Counted from the stretch's first letter, positions 27,967 to 37,777 are shown. The stretch: 64,000 nt of DNA from Methanomethylovorans sp. PtaU1.Bin093 (GCF_002067275.1 NZ_MVQX01000059.1:1-64000); one strand, 5' to 3'. The notes: a model not told the origin generated them from the sequence alone. Translations and numbers: made by a program.

Positions 27967-28701
27967 ATGGCAAACGAGACTAACGGTAAAATATATGTTG
28001 TGCTGGTTGTGCTTGCAATAGCTGTGGCATTGATGGCAGCTGTGATCTATGCAGGTTCAGTGTCTTCTTCAGATAAGAATGGAGAGCATACTATTTCCAT
28101 CTCCGGTTCTGCAGAAAAAAAGATGACCCCGGATACAGCTTCATTAAGCATAGGTGTTGTTGTGCGATCGCCTACTGCGAACGAAGCATCTGTACAGAAT
28201 GCGGCTTTGATGAATGCTGTTATCAGCGAACTCAAAAAAATGGGATTGGAGGATAAAGAAATACGAACATCCTATGTTTCGATCGATCCAGTATATGATT
28301 ATACAAGTACACCGACCATAGTGGCTTATTCTGCTTCCAACACTGTGCAGGTCACTACAAAGATGTTGGAAAATGTGAGCGCCATGATTGACAGGTCAAC
28401 AGCAGCAGGCGCTAATCAGATAGGAGGTGTAACTTTTTCAGTATCCGACGAACAGCAGGCAACACTTCGTAGTGAATTGTTCCAGGCAGCAGTAGCTGAT
28501 GCCAAGTCTAAGGCTGATGAACTTGCTTCAGGTCTGGGTCTCGAAATAGTGGGAGTACAGACCGCTTCTGTAAGCGATGTGGCAAGTGTGCAACCGATAT
28601 ATAGGGAGGCACCGGTTGCTGAAGCAGCGGGATCTACTCCGATCCAACCCGGAGAAACGACAGTTTCATTATCTGTCCAGGTGACATACATAGTCAAGTG
28701 A
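27967..28701 (+). CDS. SIMPL-domain (DUF541) exported protein
   Basis: A 244-residue protein with an N-terminal signal anchor (about 10-30), then a SIMPL/DUF541 domain: ISISGSAEKKMTPDTASLSIGV, SNTVQVTTKML and VTFSVSDEQQATLRSELFQAAVADAKSKADELAS. The family includes periplasmic and surface proteins of uncertain function; some are linked to oxidative stress or oligomeric rings. A GGAGGGAG site is 4 bp upstream of the ATG. It stands alone between two hairpins. Confidence 0.9.
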   Translation: MANETNGKIYVVLVVLAIAVALMAAVIYAGSVSSSDKNGEHTISISGSAEKKMTPDTASLSIGVVVRSPTANEASVQNAALMNAVISELKKMGLEDKEIRTSYVSIDPVYDYTSTPTIVAYSASNTVQVTTKMLENVSAMIDRSTAAGANQIGGVTFSVSDEQQATLRSELFQAAVADAKSKADELASGLGLEIVGVQTASVSDVASVQPIYREAPVAEAAGSTPIQPGETTVSLSVQVTYIVK

Positions 28702-28719
28702 TCTTTCGGAAATTTACTG

Positions 28720-28759
28720 TATAGCTGCATGGCGGCTCCAGTGTGTCCATGCAGCTATA
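28720..28759 (+). terminator. Hairpin after the SIMPL gene
   Basis: TATAGCTGCATGG (28720-28732) and CCATGCAGCTATA (28747-28759) form a perfect 13-bp stem with a 14-nt loop, 18 bp after the stop codon. A T-rich run follows. Confidence 0.75.
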
Positions 28760-28953
28760 TATCTGTTGTTCTCCTTTGATTACTTTCCTGTCCTAAATGA
28801 ATAATAGTAACTACAATGAGCACTTGTAAAGCCATTTGGATCAATAGCAGTGACATCTATTTTTTCACTATATGAGTAGAATAGTTTTAGTGTTTGTTGT
28901 GACAATGATCTGAAGACAACTGAGTTCATTCTTGCAGTGAATTTATGAAGAGT

Positions 28954-29000
28954 GTTCCAGATTAAAATCTGGAACTCCCATTAAATCTATGATTTAATGG
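28954..29000. repeat. Two adjacent perfect palindromes
   Basis: GTTCCAGATTA/TAATCTGGAAC-type palindrome (28954-28975, 22 bp perfect) is followed after 2 bp by CCATTAAATC-TAT-GATTTAATGG (28978-29000). They lie just beyond the 3' end of the transposase remnant and may be its terminal structure. Confidence 0.7.
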
Positions 29001-29027
29001 TATAGTAAAATGTGGAACTTGTTTTCG

Positions 29028-29311
29028 TCAAATTTTCAACTTCATTCTGTCCATTAATTCTACAAGTTCAACAATACTCCTGTAGTCCTTATTGAGATAT
29101 CCTTTCAGAAAGATCAGAGTCATAGCTGGTGTTGCGTATATGTTCTTCTGGAATGTTTGCAAATGTAGATCGGCAGGTGTGATTTTCCTGATACAGCTAG
29201 AGCTGTATCAACAAACTTTAAGTACTTATTTGACAAAACACAATCATCCTCTATGTGTTTTTGGTAGCAGAGAATACTCAGGGTTTTTATCCTTTTTAAA
29301 TTATTAGGTCA
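29028..29311 (-). pseudogene. Remnant of a transposase N-terminus
   Basis: A frame without a good start reads NKYLKFVDTALAVSGK and later LIFLKGYLNKDYRSIVELVE, ending at a stop at 29028. In the neighbouring frame the middle reads LPIYICKHSRRTYTQHQ, which fits the missing part of the same motif order. This resembles the N-terminus of a methanosarcinal IS transposase group (IS5-like or related, from memory). The catalytic domain is absent. GATACAGCT-AG-AGCTGTATC forms a palindrome inside it. Confidence 0.6.
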
Positions 29312-29349
29312 AAATAAAATCAAGACCGGCTTTTCTACAAAGCCCAAAT

Positions 29350-29982
29350 TCAATTATCTTTCTTTGTACTTCCCATGAGATAACCACCAAAGCCTGTTAC
29401 CCAGAGTGCTATAGGGTATGCGATCCATCTTTCAAGTCCACCTATCCCAAAGATCGCAAACGGACTTGCCTGTCCCAGGATATAATACAACAGCAGGTCC
29501 AGCAATGCTATGGACCCCAGTATCACAGAGAAGTATCTGAAAGGTGATGTTGTTACCTTGTAGCTCACTATGGCTGCAAGGCCTCCGAAGATGAATGTGG
29601 CAAGCGCAGATATGCCATGTACTGCGCCATAGTTGCCAGGGAAGATGCCCACTCCCAATGCACCGATCCCGAACAAGACAATGGGTAAGGTAACTGTACT
29701 TCTGTACAGAGCACGGTGGACATAAAGGGCAGAAAGTATAATACAAAGACCGCAAACCATCATACTGACATTGAATATTGTCGCAGAAGGCTGGATTATA
29801 ATGCTGTTAGGTGGTTCAGTAGCACCCAGGTCACTGATCATGTTCTGTGCAGTGTTATAGCCGGGGTACAGTGTCTCAGCAGTGATGATACCGAGGAATA
29901 TCACAACACCAGCAATGAACAGCAGTGCTCCTGCAATATTCTGGTAGTGCTCAGGGGGCTTTTGTTTATCTATCATAGGCAT
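29350..29982 (-). CDS. DUF998 membrane protein
   Basis: A 210-residue protein with six predicted membrane helices. DUF998 features include the first-helix to loop transition TLYPGYNTAQNMISDLGATE and the GIFPGNYGAVHGISALATFIFGGLAAI segment. The function of the family is unknown. It is likely monocistronic. The start could also be the Met two codons downstream. Confidence 0.88.
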   Translation of the reverse strand: MPMIDKQKPPEHYQNIAGALLFIAGVVIFLGIITAETLYPGYNTAQNMISDLGATEPPNSIIIQPSATIFNVSMMVCGLCIILSALYVHRALYRSTVTLPIVLFGIGALGVGIFPGNYGAVHGISALATFIFGGLAAIVSYKVTTSPFRYFSVILGSIALLDLLLYYILGQASPFAIFGIGGLERWIAYPIALWVTGFGGYLMGSTKKDN

Positions 29983-30036
29983 CCTGTAAAAATAAGGTGA
30001 TGGATGAATTAAGGTTTATGCTGTGTTACAGCTAGG

Positions 30037-30693
30037 TCATGTCATCGCAGAAAAACCATTATAGTTCACCAGGAACCAGAAACCGAAAATTGCCATGAAC
30101 CCTCCGCAGATATAGAGCACTCTTTTATGGGTGCGTGAAGAAATAAGTTCCTTGCCTCTGGAGAAGGAAGAGGATACAGCTACAAGGAACCCAAGGTCTG
30201 CTATCCAGTGGCCTGCGATAAAAGCAATGACAGCAAGCATTCCTGCCATATGTTCCTGCAGGATAATGGCACTACCGGCTGTTAACCACCAAACAACGAA
30301 AGTAGGGTTCAATACAGAAGTAAGTATCCCTGCAGATACAGGACCTGATGTCAGGTTCAGTTTAGAGGCCGAAGCAGCAAAGTCTGTTGTACCTGCTCCT
30401 TTCGCGCTTTTCATCAGCACCACTCCGAAAAGAAGCATCACCATCCCGCCCATTATGGCTATGTATGACATCATGCTCTTACCGATGATGGATACTGCTC
30501 CTAACAGGATAAGCAGGAATATGCCAAGTTCTGCAAGAGCATGACCACTGAATACATATAGGCCTGTTTTCCAGCCCTTTTTCAGGGATATTCCAATGGT
30601 TGCGAACATCATGGGTCCAGGTATCAATGCAGCAGATATACCGACTGTAAATCCCAGGAGAAGTGCCTTGATAAGTTCGATTATGAATATCAC
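30037..30693 (-). CDS. LysE-family exporter
   Basis: A protein of about 218 residues with six membrane helices and the LysE/RhtB signature GFTVGISAALIPGPMMFATIGISLKKGWKTG, followed by GHALAELGIFLLILLGA. The family exports amino acids or related small molecules. The frame is open to 30813, but that extension covers a TATA-like TTTATATA (30738-30745) and reads unlike protein. I therefore prefer the GTG at 30693, in front of the first helix. No regulator is adjacent; the substrate is unknown. Confidence 0.85.
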   Translation of the reverse strand: MIFIIELIKALLLGFTVGISAALIPGPMMFATIGISLKKGWKTGLYVFSGHALAELGIFLLILLGAVSIIGKSMMSYIAIMGGMVMLLFGVVLMKSAKGAGTTDFAASASKLNLTSGPVSAGILTSVLNPTFVVWWLTAGSAIILQEHMAGMLAVIAFIAGHWIADLGFLVAVSSSFSRGKELISSRTHKRVLYICGGFMAIFGFWFLVNYNGFSAMT

Positions 30694-30836
30694 CAGAACA
30701 AGATCAGATGTAGTGAATATACCTTGTGTGATATATAAAGTAATTGAACCATTTCGTGAAAAAGAACACGGATCACCACTATGAAATCCAGTGATCAGAT
30801 GCCCTATACACATCTTCTATCGTGTGTTGTGTCTAT

Positions 30837-33800
30837 TCACTTTCTCTTTTTGTAGTATCGATAAACCATCCCACATACGACTAATATTATGGAAGCTATT
30901 GTAAATTTTACAAGATATCCAATTTTATCTCCAGAAGATTTGTCAAGATCTTCAAGTGGATCTCTTTCACTATCATTGTTATTTGATCTAATTATCTGAC
31001 CCAGAAGCTTTGTTCCATTATCTGATGTATCATTTTCTGTGCCTGATGCCTGTGTCAGAAATTCAGTTCTTTTCTCTTCCGTACTGATGGCAAAAGGTGA
31101 AAAACCGGGTGTTTCCGATTCGTAGTACACATATCGGTCATCTTCATTCATGATCCTTGTAGGCAGTTCATTCCATTCCTCAGAACTGTACCTGTAAAGT
31201 CTGATGGATGTTTTATCAACGTCATTATTAGCCATCCATGATCTTAATACTTTAAATCCGATCACAGGATCCGCGATATTACTCTCGGTGGCAAAACCAG
31301 TTTTTCCCACCCAGATGTTCACATTCTGGTAAACCTTGCCAGGTGCTTCACTTCTGGCAAAGGATGATCTGCCATTCAATGCCTCTACAACAGCTGTTAT
31401 TTTTCCGGAGTTCTTCAAAGCTGTGAACTCCACATATCCTATACTGTTCTTTTCTTCAGTGAACTCATATAGAATATTAGTATCCTTGATAATGACCAAT
31501 GTTTCCGATTCCTTTAACAGCACATTTGCAAGCTTTTCACCACTGGTACCTCCTCCCCCTCCGCCGCCACCCCCACCACTCCTTGAGGATGAAGGTAGTG
31601 TAGTTTCTTGTTCCCTTTCTTCTTTATTATTAAACTCTTCAGAAGATTCATTGGTTCTCGTTGAATTCACGGAATTGAGCACATTTATCGAAACAGTGGA
31701 AGACATGGTTCCTGCATTGACGGTTATGTTGGTTCCTCCTTCCGCGACAGCAATGAAATATCCGGTAGAGCTATTGATTCTGGCAACTTCAGGATCACTG
31801 CTTTCCCATGTGAGAACAGCTTGCAGTTGATTATTGTTTTCGTCTCTTGCTTCAGCCTCGAACGTTGTGATGTTACCGGTATAGTAAGTTGTGCGCAGGG
31901 GTCTGAAATCAAGAGAACGTATTGCAGCAGATGCACCACTGACCATTAAAGCGCATGGCTGTGGTCCCATAGGTATCGATCTGCCTTTCACTTTCACAGT
32001 ATACCAACCCACTTCGGGTTCTTGGAACAATATTTGTTCCACGTTATTGATCGTATCATTCACAACATTCTCAGTTCCATCAGGCTTTACCACACTAAGC
32101 TCAAGATCATTCACAAGCTCCTTTTTTGCGAACACAGTGCCATAATAATCAGTCCATACAAGTGTGGTTTTGAAAGGGCTGGTACTACTGTTGACATAGT
32201 AGTTTTTTTCAACTACATCGCCTGTTTGCAGTTCAATGTTATCTGCAAAATATATGCTCCCACCGTCCGGATATAATGACTTTTTCAGGTTAACCAATCC
32301 CCATCCCTGATTATGATCGGGTTGCCCTGTAACATCGTTCCCATATTGTCCTGGTTGCAGATCGCTGGCACCATTTATGACAGTAGCTTTTAACAAGGCT
32401 GCAGAGGGAGTGATGTTCAGTTTCTCCACATAGTTTTGTCTTATCAGTGCCACGCTGCCTGCGACAATGGGTGTGGCCATACTGGTGCCACCCATGTAGA
32501 CGTAATGTTCATCTACAAAACCCCATACATCTTCATTATCTGATACACTGGACCTGGCGGATATTACGTAGGTTCCAGGTGCAACAACGTCCGGCTTGAT
32601 CCTTCCGTCATCTGTCGGTCCCCTGCTGCTGAATGCTGCGATCCCTTTTGGGTTGTCAGCAACGTAGTCATTATTAATTGGTGCAACCGGATAGATAGGT
32701 ACATTGAATGCGTCTTTTATAGATCCCCATGTCATTCCAAAGGTATGGGCCCTATTATTTTCCGAAGCACCAACAGACAGGCAATTCTTTGCAGTGCTGG
32801 GCCATGCAATAGAATCAGGATCTATCACACCGTCGGCATTATTATCTACTCCGCTATTGCCTGCAGCAAACAGTATTAGCATATCAGGATGTGTCCACAT
32901 GAATTTATCCACGTCTTTAGAATACATGTTGTATTTCCCATCACCAGTCCCACCCCAGCTATTGGAATGGATGCGTGCTCCCAGTTCATAGGCAGGTTTG
33001 AACAGTGAGCTCACATTGTTTCCAGGAACTATCAGGTTCCCATCAGCATTGGCGATAGCCTGGAACACTAATTGTGCCTCTGGTGCAACACCTTTGTATT
33101 GTCCATTGGACCATGATCCATCACCAAGTGCAGAACCAGTTACATGGGTGCCATGTCCCTGCAGATCTTCTGCACCATCGCCTGCTATATCCTGAATTGC
33201 TAATATGCGTCCATAAAAATCAGGATTCATTGATATATTATTGACACCCGTGTCAAGACCGGTATCAGCAATTGCTATTATCTGTCCATCTCCGGTCAGG
33301 TTGCAGTTTTCATTAACATAAGTGGCATTGATTATCCCTCTTGCAACATCATTGAACATTACAGGTTTTTCGTATTCCTCTATCCATTTGACGTCTTTGA
33401 TATTTGCAAGGGAAGATACTTTTGAGCTTGAGATCTCGATATGCATCCGGTCATTATTGGAATCCTCCAGGATCTTTCCTCCCTGGGAGATCATTTCCTC
33501 TGTTACTTTTTCTTTAACATTGCCTTTGTCTGTAGGTTCAAATAAGGAGATCATGAGTTCTACAGAAAAGTTCTCTTGCATTTTTGTTTGAAGAGATGGA
33601 TCAATTTTATATTCCGGCAAATAATGGCCTATCCATCTTACATGCCCGAGGTTTGAAATTATGGCGACGGTAGAATCATTCATCCTCACCACAAATGCAT
33701 TGTTAGGAACGTAATCTAATAGCTGTCCTCCTATCTCGGATATATCCTGTTTCCAGGTTTCTTGTACAGTATCATTGAACTGGACCAAATAATATTCGTA

Positions 33801-34088
33801 TTCTTCAGAGGATTTAACTGACGTTTCTATGAAGGAGTGACCATCAAGATTCATGGAATTTAAAAGTAGTTTGGGACTAGCTGTTGTTTGAATTGTCCCT
33901 GTTCTGAGCATCAGGTTCGATCCTTCTGTAGAACATCTTTTCAGATCTTTCTCAGCTATATCATACTGAACATGGACAAAATTCGATATAACAGCCTGTT
34001 CATTCGATTCTGTTGTGTTCGAAGTGCATGATGTTGTTTTTTCAGTATCGTCTGTGTATGTGACCATTCCCGCAGCTGCTAAGAACAA
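30837..34088 (-). CDS. Subtilisin-like (S8) surface protease with PGF-pre-PGF domain
   Basis: At least 1083 residues. A propeptide-like region (about 30-250) precedes the S8 catalytic domain, with Asp275 in IADTGLD, His312 in GHGTHV and Ser536 in GGTSMATP. A jelly-roll-like region and a bacterial-Ig-like domain (about 725-800) follow. Then come a poly-Gly spacer, a PGF-pre-PGF domain (about 850-1010, ending TPGFSPFAI), and a C-terminal membrane helix with a KKRK tail. It is probably anchored outside the cell. The first usable codon in frame is TTG at 34088, which gives no signal peptide; the missing signal lies just upstream in another frame (see 34089-34138). Confidence 0.9.
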   Translation of the reverse strand: MFLAAAGMVTYTDDTEKTTSCTSNTTESNEQAVISNFVHVQYDIAEKDLKRCSTEGSNLMLRTGTIQTTASPKLLLNSMNLDGHSFIETSVKSSEEYEYYLVQFNDTVQETWKQDISEIGGQLLDYVPNNAFVVRMNDSTVAIISNLGHVRWIGHYLPEYKIDPSLQTKMQENFSVELMISLFEPTDKGNVKEKVTEEMISQGGKILEDSNNDRMHIEISSSKVSSLANIKDVKWIEEYEKPVMFNDVARGIINATYVNENCNLTGDGQIIAIADTGLDTGVNNISMNPDFYGRILAIQDIAGDGAEDLQGHGTHVTGSALGDGSWSNGQYKGVAPEAQLVFQAIANADGNLIVPGNNVSSLFKPAYELGARIHSNSWGGTGDGKYNMYSKDVDKFMWTHPDMLILFAAGNSGVDNNADGVIDPDSIAWPSTAKNCLSVGASENNRAHTFGMTWGSIKDAFNVPIYPVAPINNDYVADNPKGIAAFSSRGPTDDGRIKPDVVAPGTYVISARSSVSDNEDVWGFVDEHYVYMGGTSMATPIVAGSVALIRQNYVEKLNITPSAALLKATVINGASDLQPGQYGNDVTGQPDHNQGWGLVNLKKSLYPDGGSIYFADNIELQTGDVVEKNYYVNSSTSPFKTTLVWTDYYGTVFAKKELVNDLELSVVKPDGTENVVNDTINNVEQILFQEPEVGWYTVKVKGRSIPMGPQPCALMVSGASAAIRSLDFRPLRTTYYTGNITTFEAEARDENNNQLQAVLTWESSDPEVARINSSTGYFIAVAEGGTNITVNAGTMSSTVSINVLNSVNSTRTNESSEEFNNKEEREQETTLPSSSRSGGGGGGGGGGTSGEKLANVLLKESETLVIIKDTNILYEFTEEKNSIGYVEFTALKNSGKITAVVEALNGRSSFARSEAPGKVYQNVNIWVGKTGFATESNIADPVIGFKVLRSWMANNDVDKTSIRLYRYSSEEWNELPTRIMNEDDRYVYYESETPGFSPFAISTEEKRTEFLTQASGTENDTSDNGTKLLGQIIRSNNNDSERDPLEDLDKSSGDKIGYLVKFTIASIILVVCGMVYRYYKKRK

Positions 34089-34138
34089 AACTATGTTCAG
34101 AAATAAAATAAAAAGGATCTTTTTTTGAATTGCCTCAC
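34089..34138 (-). other. Out-of-frame signal peptide start of the S8 protease, at an A7 run
   Basis: On the minus strand an AAAGGAAGGG site precedes GTG at 34138, which begins MRQFKKRSF and stops at once. A run of seven A (34120-34126) lies inside. With eight A the frame would read MRQFKKKILFILFLN and continue IVLFLAAAG into the protease, an ideal signal peptide. Either the gene is switched off, transcription slips on the run, or the base count is wrong. Confidence 0.7.
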
Positions 34139-34388
34139 ATCCCTTCCTTTGTCGGATAGAATAAGTAAACCATATCTATTAAAAAATATATTTACTTTTT
34201 CATATTAAAGTATTTTTGGATCATTGGCTTGTAGGGACGGAGCATCACGAAAGGTGGGCTTACAAGGTTAAGTTCCTATGAACACTTAGCACAATATTAT
34301 TATAGCAACATTCTTAACCCAAAAGTAAATCATAAGTACTAATCATTAGACAGCCTATACTACCAATATCAACTAATCACTGATCAGT
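34139..34388. other. Divergent promoter region of the S8 protease and thrC
   Basis: AT-rich, with TATA-like AAAAATATATTTAC near 34180-34193 and a second AT tract near 34295. No gene seen. thrC has no obvious ribosome-binding site and may be leaderless or nearly so. Confidence 0.4.
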
Positions 34389-35732
34389 ATGAAACTCTAC
34401 AGCACTAATCTCCAGGCAGCAGAAGTCTCCTTTGAAGCTGCTCTCATTGAAGGCCAGGCTCCTGACAAAGGTCTATACTTGCCAAGATCTCTTCCCCTTT
34501 TGTCAGGGGACGATCTTGTGTCCATGAAAGACAAACCATATCCAGAGGTCGCTTTCCGTGTATTGCGCAAGGTTCTGGAAGGGGAGGTCGATGAGGCTTC
34601 CCTAAAAGGGATAACTTACGATGCTTATAACTATGATGTACCTCTGGAAAAGGTGAACGAAAACACCTATATCATGCGTCTGGACCGCGGGCCCACTGCT
34701 TCCTTCAAGGATTTCGCAGCACGTCTGATGGCAAGATTGATGCAATACTATCTCAAAAGAGAGAACAGGGAAATAACCATTCTTACTGCTACTTCCGGGG
34801 ATACGGGAAGCGCAGTTGCTCATGCTTTCTATGGGCTTGATAATGTCAGGGTCGTCGTGCTTTTCCCACGTAATGAGGTTTCCGATCGTCAGCGGAAGCA
34901 AATGACCACCCTCCAGAAGAACATAACTGCAATAGCCATAGATGGTAAGTTCGATGATTGTCAGGCTATGGTAAAGCAGGCATTTTCAGACCAGCAGCTC
35001 AGGCATCTTAATCTGTCCTCTGCGAACTCTATTAACATTGGCCGACTTATTCCCCAGTCCCTGTACTATATTTACGCATATGCTAACCTTTGTAACTATC
35101 CAGAAGAGCTCGTCTTCTCAATACCTTCAGGCAATTTTGGGAATATGATGGGCTGTGTGCTGGCAAAGACAATGGGTCTTCCTGTAAAGAAGATCATCGC
35201 CTCTGTGAACGAGAACGATGAAGTCCCATCCTTCCTCATCAGTGGTGAATATCATAAGATAGTTCCATCCCTTAATTGCCTTTCAAATGCCATGAACGTA
35301 GGTCATCCGAGCAACCTGGCGAGGCTTATTGCAGTTTATGGTGGTCAGATGGATGAGCAGGGCAATGTCAATAAGATGCCGGATATGGAAAAGCTAAGAA
35401 ATGATATTTATTCCAGTTCTGTTACCGATGAAGAAACAAAGACCACGATGAGAGATATTCTGGACAGTTATAGTATTCTTATTGAGCCCCACGGGGCCGT
35501 GGGAATAAAAGGCCTATCTGATTACAGGAAAAAGACCGGGGATAAAACAATTGCAGTGGCACTGGAAACTGCGCATCCTGCAAAATTCCCAGCAGAAGTG
35601 AGATCAGTGACAGGTATTGACCCTGAGTTGCCCAGCAGCCTTAAAGAAATAGAAGCAAAGAAAGAGCACATGGATTTCCTGGGTGCGGATTACGAAAAGT
35701 TCAAAGGGTACCTGTTATCAAAACTTTCTTAA
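34389..35732 (+). CDS. thrC: Threonine synthase
   Basis: A 447-residue PLP enzyme converting O-phosphohomoserine to threonine. The N-terminus MKLYSTNLQAAEVSFEAALIEG and the length match the longer bacterial/yeast-type ThrC. The PLP lysine is in the GPTASFKDFAARLM motif (about residue 110). TATSGDTGSAVAHAFYG binds the phosphate, and SIPSGNFGNMMGCVLAK and EPHGAVGIKGL are conserved. The gene stands alone, convergent with kup across a shared hairpin. Confidence 0.95.
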   Translation: MKLYSTNLQAAEVSFEAALIEGQAPDKGLYLPRSLPLLSGDDLVSMKDKPYPEVAFRVLRKVLEGEVDEASLKGITYDAYNYDVPLEKVNENTYIMRLDRGPTASFKDFAARLMARLMQYYLKRENREITILTATSGDTGSAVAHAFYGLDNVRVVVLFPRNEVSDRQRKQMTTLQKNITAIAIDGKFDDCQAMVKQAFSDQQLRHLNLSSANSINIGRLIPQSLYYIYAYANLCNYPEELVFSIPSGNFGNMMGCVLAKTMGLPVKKIIASVNENDEVPSFLISGEYHKIVPSLNCLSNAMNVGHPSNLARLIAVYGGQMDEQGNVNKMPDMEKLRNDIYSSSVTDEETKTTMRDILDSYSILIEPHGAVGIKGLSDYRKKTGDKTIAVALETAHPAKFPAEVRSVTGIDPELPSSLKEIEAKKEHMDFLGADYEKFKGYLLSKLS

Positions 35733-35749
35733 GCCTCATTTTGAGGCTT
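35731..35749. terminator. Bidirectional hairpin between thrC and kup
   Basis: AAGCCTCA-TTT-TGAGGCTT, an 8-bp perfect stem that overlaps the last bases of thrC and precedes the kup stop. It fits a shared terminator for convergent genes. Confidence 0.65.
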
Positions 35750-35759
35750 CTGATCCCCT

Positions 35760-37571
35760 TTACATCTCAAATCTTGTTATAACTCCGTGAAGTTTTTCCG
35801 GAGGAAGCTTGTAGTATTGAACAAATGAAGGTGTAAGTTTCTTGATCATGGAGAATACCTTCCATACAGGGTTATTGGTAATAATGTCTTCTACTCCATA
35901 GAATATAGTTTTCTCTCTAATTCCTGCATTTTCCAGAATTTTTGCAACATCCACAACTTCCATATAACCCATCTCGATATCGAATGTCCTTAATCCCGGT
36001 GCCAGTTCTTCTCTGAAAGAGCTTTTAACGCCGAAGGGTTCTTCAAGTGAGGTAATAGAAATTATAATGTTATCTTCATAGACTATATCATTCCCGAACA
36101 TCGTATGTGGGATGTATTGTGGGATCACATTGACATTCCGTGCAAAGAAAAGAGCTGTACCTTTTATTCTATTTGCATTTTGATACCTTTGTTTATAGAT
36201 TTGCAGGAAATCATCCAGTCTCATAGGTCTTAGAGACTGATACAGCCTCTTTTGGCCTGATGTATAGATCATTATCATACTGAATATAAGAGATGCTATG
36301 GTAATGGACCAGATACCCCCATGAGGGATCTTATACATGTTGGATATAAGGAATAACAGGTCAACAACTGTCACAAAGAACGAAACAGTTGCTTTTGTCC
36401 AGTCTTTTCTCAGACTAAATATCATAGTCATCATAATACCTGTGATCGCCATGCTTCCGGTGACTGTTAGCCCATAAGCTGCAGCAAGTTTGCTGGATTC
36501 TTTGAACTCATACATAACAAACAGCACGGAAATTAAAAGCAGCCAATTAACGGCGCTTATGTATATCTGTGATTTCAACTCGTCTGATGTGTAATCGATC
36601 TTTAACATCGGAGCTATTCTGGTAGTGATGCCCTGATATACTATTGAGAACATGCCGCTTATCATTGCTTGTGAAGCAATGACCGTAGCAATGATACTAA
36701 GGATAAGGAATGGCATGTAAATGATATGTGCCTGTTGGAATATCATCTCAAAGAGCACGTTCTTGGAATCCGGGTTCCTTATGAGGAATGCTCCCTGTCC
36801 CAGATAGCTCAGCACCAGTGCAATGAATACAAATCTCCAGGCCTTTATGATCGGTTCTCTTCCCAGATGACCCATATCAGCATATAATGCTTCGCCACCA
36901 GTGGCACACAAAATCACTTCTGATAATACAAAGAAACCTGATAACCCGTTATGCAACAGAAAATCAATGGCATAATATGGATTTATAGCCTTGAGTACGG
37001 ATGGAGTGTAGATTATTGAGGCAATACCTGATAGAACAAGTGATAAGAACCATATGACCATCAAAGGTCCAAACATCCAGGCAATTTTCTCAGTACCCTT
37101 TTTCTGTATGGAAAAAAGGCATATTGCAATCACGCCTGCAATTGTAACAAGTGTTCCCTGACCTATTTTTTCCAATCCAGGTATTATTTTCAGCCCTTCC
37201 ACAGCACTTAATATGCTTATGGCAGGTGTGATCACGCCATCTCCCAGCAGGAAAGAAATGCCAACATAGGATAATATCGTTATTACAGTTACTTTTCTTC
37301 CGGATCTCAACAGAGGAACAAGTATTTCTTTTAATACTATGGTTCCTCCTTCTCCTTTTTTTCCAAGGCTCATTGCAAGCCAGGAATATTCAATAGTGAC
37401 AAGTATTATCAGTGTCCAGATGATCAGGGAAAGGACCCCTATCACGTGAGCATATGTGACAGATGTGATGAGGAATATGACCGCAAGCGTGTATATGGGG
37501 CTAGTTCCGATATCCCCAAAAACAAGTCCCATGGAATTAAGTATTCCTCTGGTTTCATTTTTGTTCAACAC
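35760..37571 (-). CDS. kup: Kup-family potassium transporter
   Basis: About 603 residues with 12 membrane helices and a cytoplasmic C-terminal domain. Hallmarks are the first-helix GLVFGDIGTSPIYTLAV, the ALYADMGHLGREPI segment and SYVGISFLLGDGVITPAISILSAVEG. It imports K+ by H+ symport. I choose the GTG at 37571, which has AGGAG 8 bp upstream; the longer frame to 37604 runs through that site. It diverges from the marR-like gene over 206 bp. Kup is infrequent in archaea and probably came from bacteria. Confidence 0.93.
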   Translation of the reverse strand: MLNKNETRGILNSMGLVFGDIGTSPIYTLAVIFLITSVTYAHVIGVLSLIIWTLIILVTIEYSWLAMSLGKKGEGGTIVLKEILVPLLRSGRKVTVITILSYVGISFLLGDGVITPAISILSAVEGLKIIPGLEKIGQGTLVTIAGVIAICLFSIQKKGTEKIAWMFGPLMVIWFLSLVLSGIASIIYTPSVLKAINPYYAIDFLLHNGLSGFFVLSEVILCATGGEALYADMGHLGREPIIKAWRFVFIALVLSYLGQGAFLIRNPDSKNVLFEMIFQQAHIIYMPFLILSIIATVIASQAMISGMFSIVYQGITTRIAPMLKIDYTSDELKSQIYISAVNWLLLISVLFVMYEFKESSKLAAAYGLTVTGSMAITGIMMTMIFSLRKDWTKATVSFFVTVVDLLFLISNMYKIPHGGIWSITIASLIFSMIMIYTSGQKRLYQSLRPMRLDDFLQIYKQRYQNANRIKGTALFFARNVNVIPQYIPHTMFGNDIVYEDNIIISITSLEEPFGVKSSFREELAPGLRTFDIEMGYMEVVDVAKILENAGIREKTIFYGVEDIITNNPVWKVFSMIKKLTPSFVQYYKLPPEKLHGVITRFEM

Positions 37572-37755
37572 AAATGCATCTCCTAAATAAAGCCAGATGT
37601 GCAATCTTGTGGCCTCTTATTATGAGATCTATAGGTAGGTATATCATATTAGAACGGAATCTTACTACATATGCGATGCTATTAATACTTATGCCAATGT
37701 CGGTTTGATCAACAGTAATGACAACATTATTTTTCAGTGATAATATTTAGATAGC

Positions 37756-37775
37756 ATACAATTGCTATATTGTAT
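37756..37775. promoter_or_regulatory. Palindromic operator candidate at the marR start
   Basis: ATACAAT-TGCTAT-ATTGTAT lies 2 bp before the MarR-family ATG. AT-rich GATAATATTTAG at 37738-37749 is a weak TATA candidate, so the palindrome would cover the transcription start, as in autorepression. Confidence 0.6.
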
Positions 37776-37777
37776 AC

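Noticed and set aside
29092-29307. 71-codon plus-strand frame
   Set aside because: It lies opposite the transposase remnant and reads unlike protein.
31541-31580. G/C run as a regulatory or repeat element
   Set aside because: It encodes the poly-glycine spacer of the S8 protease; the same type of spacer occurs in the surface gene near 62270-62340.
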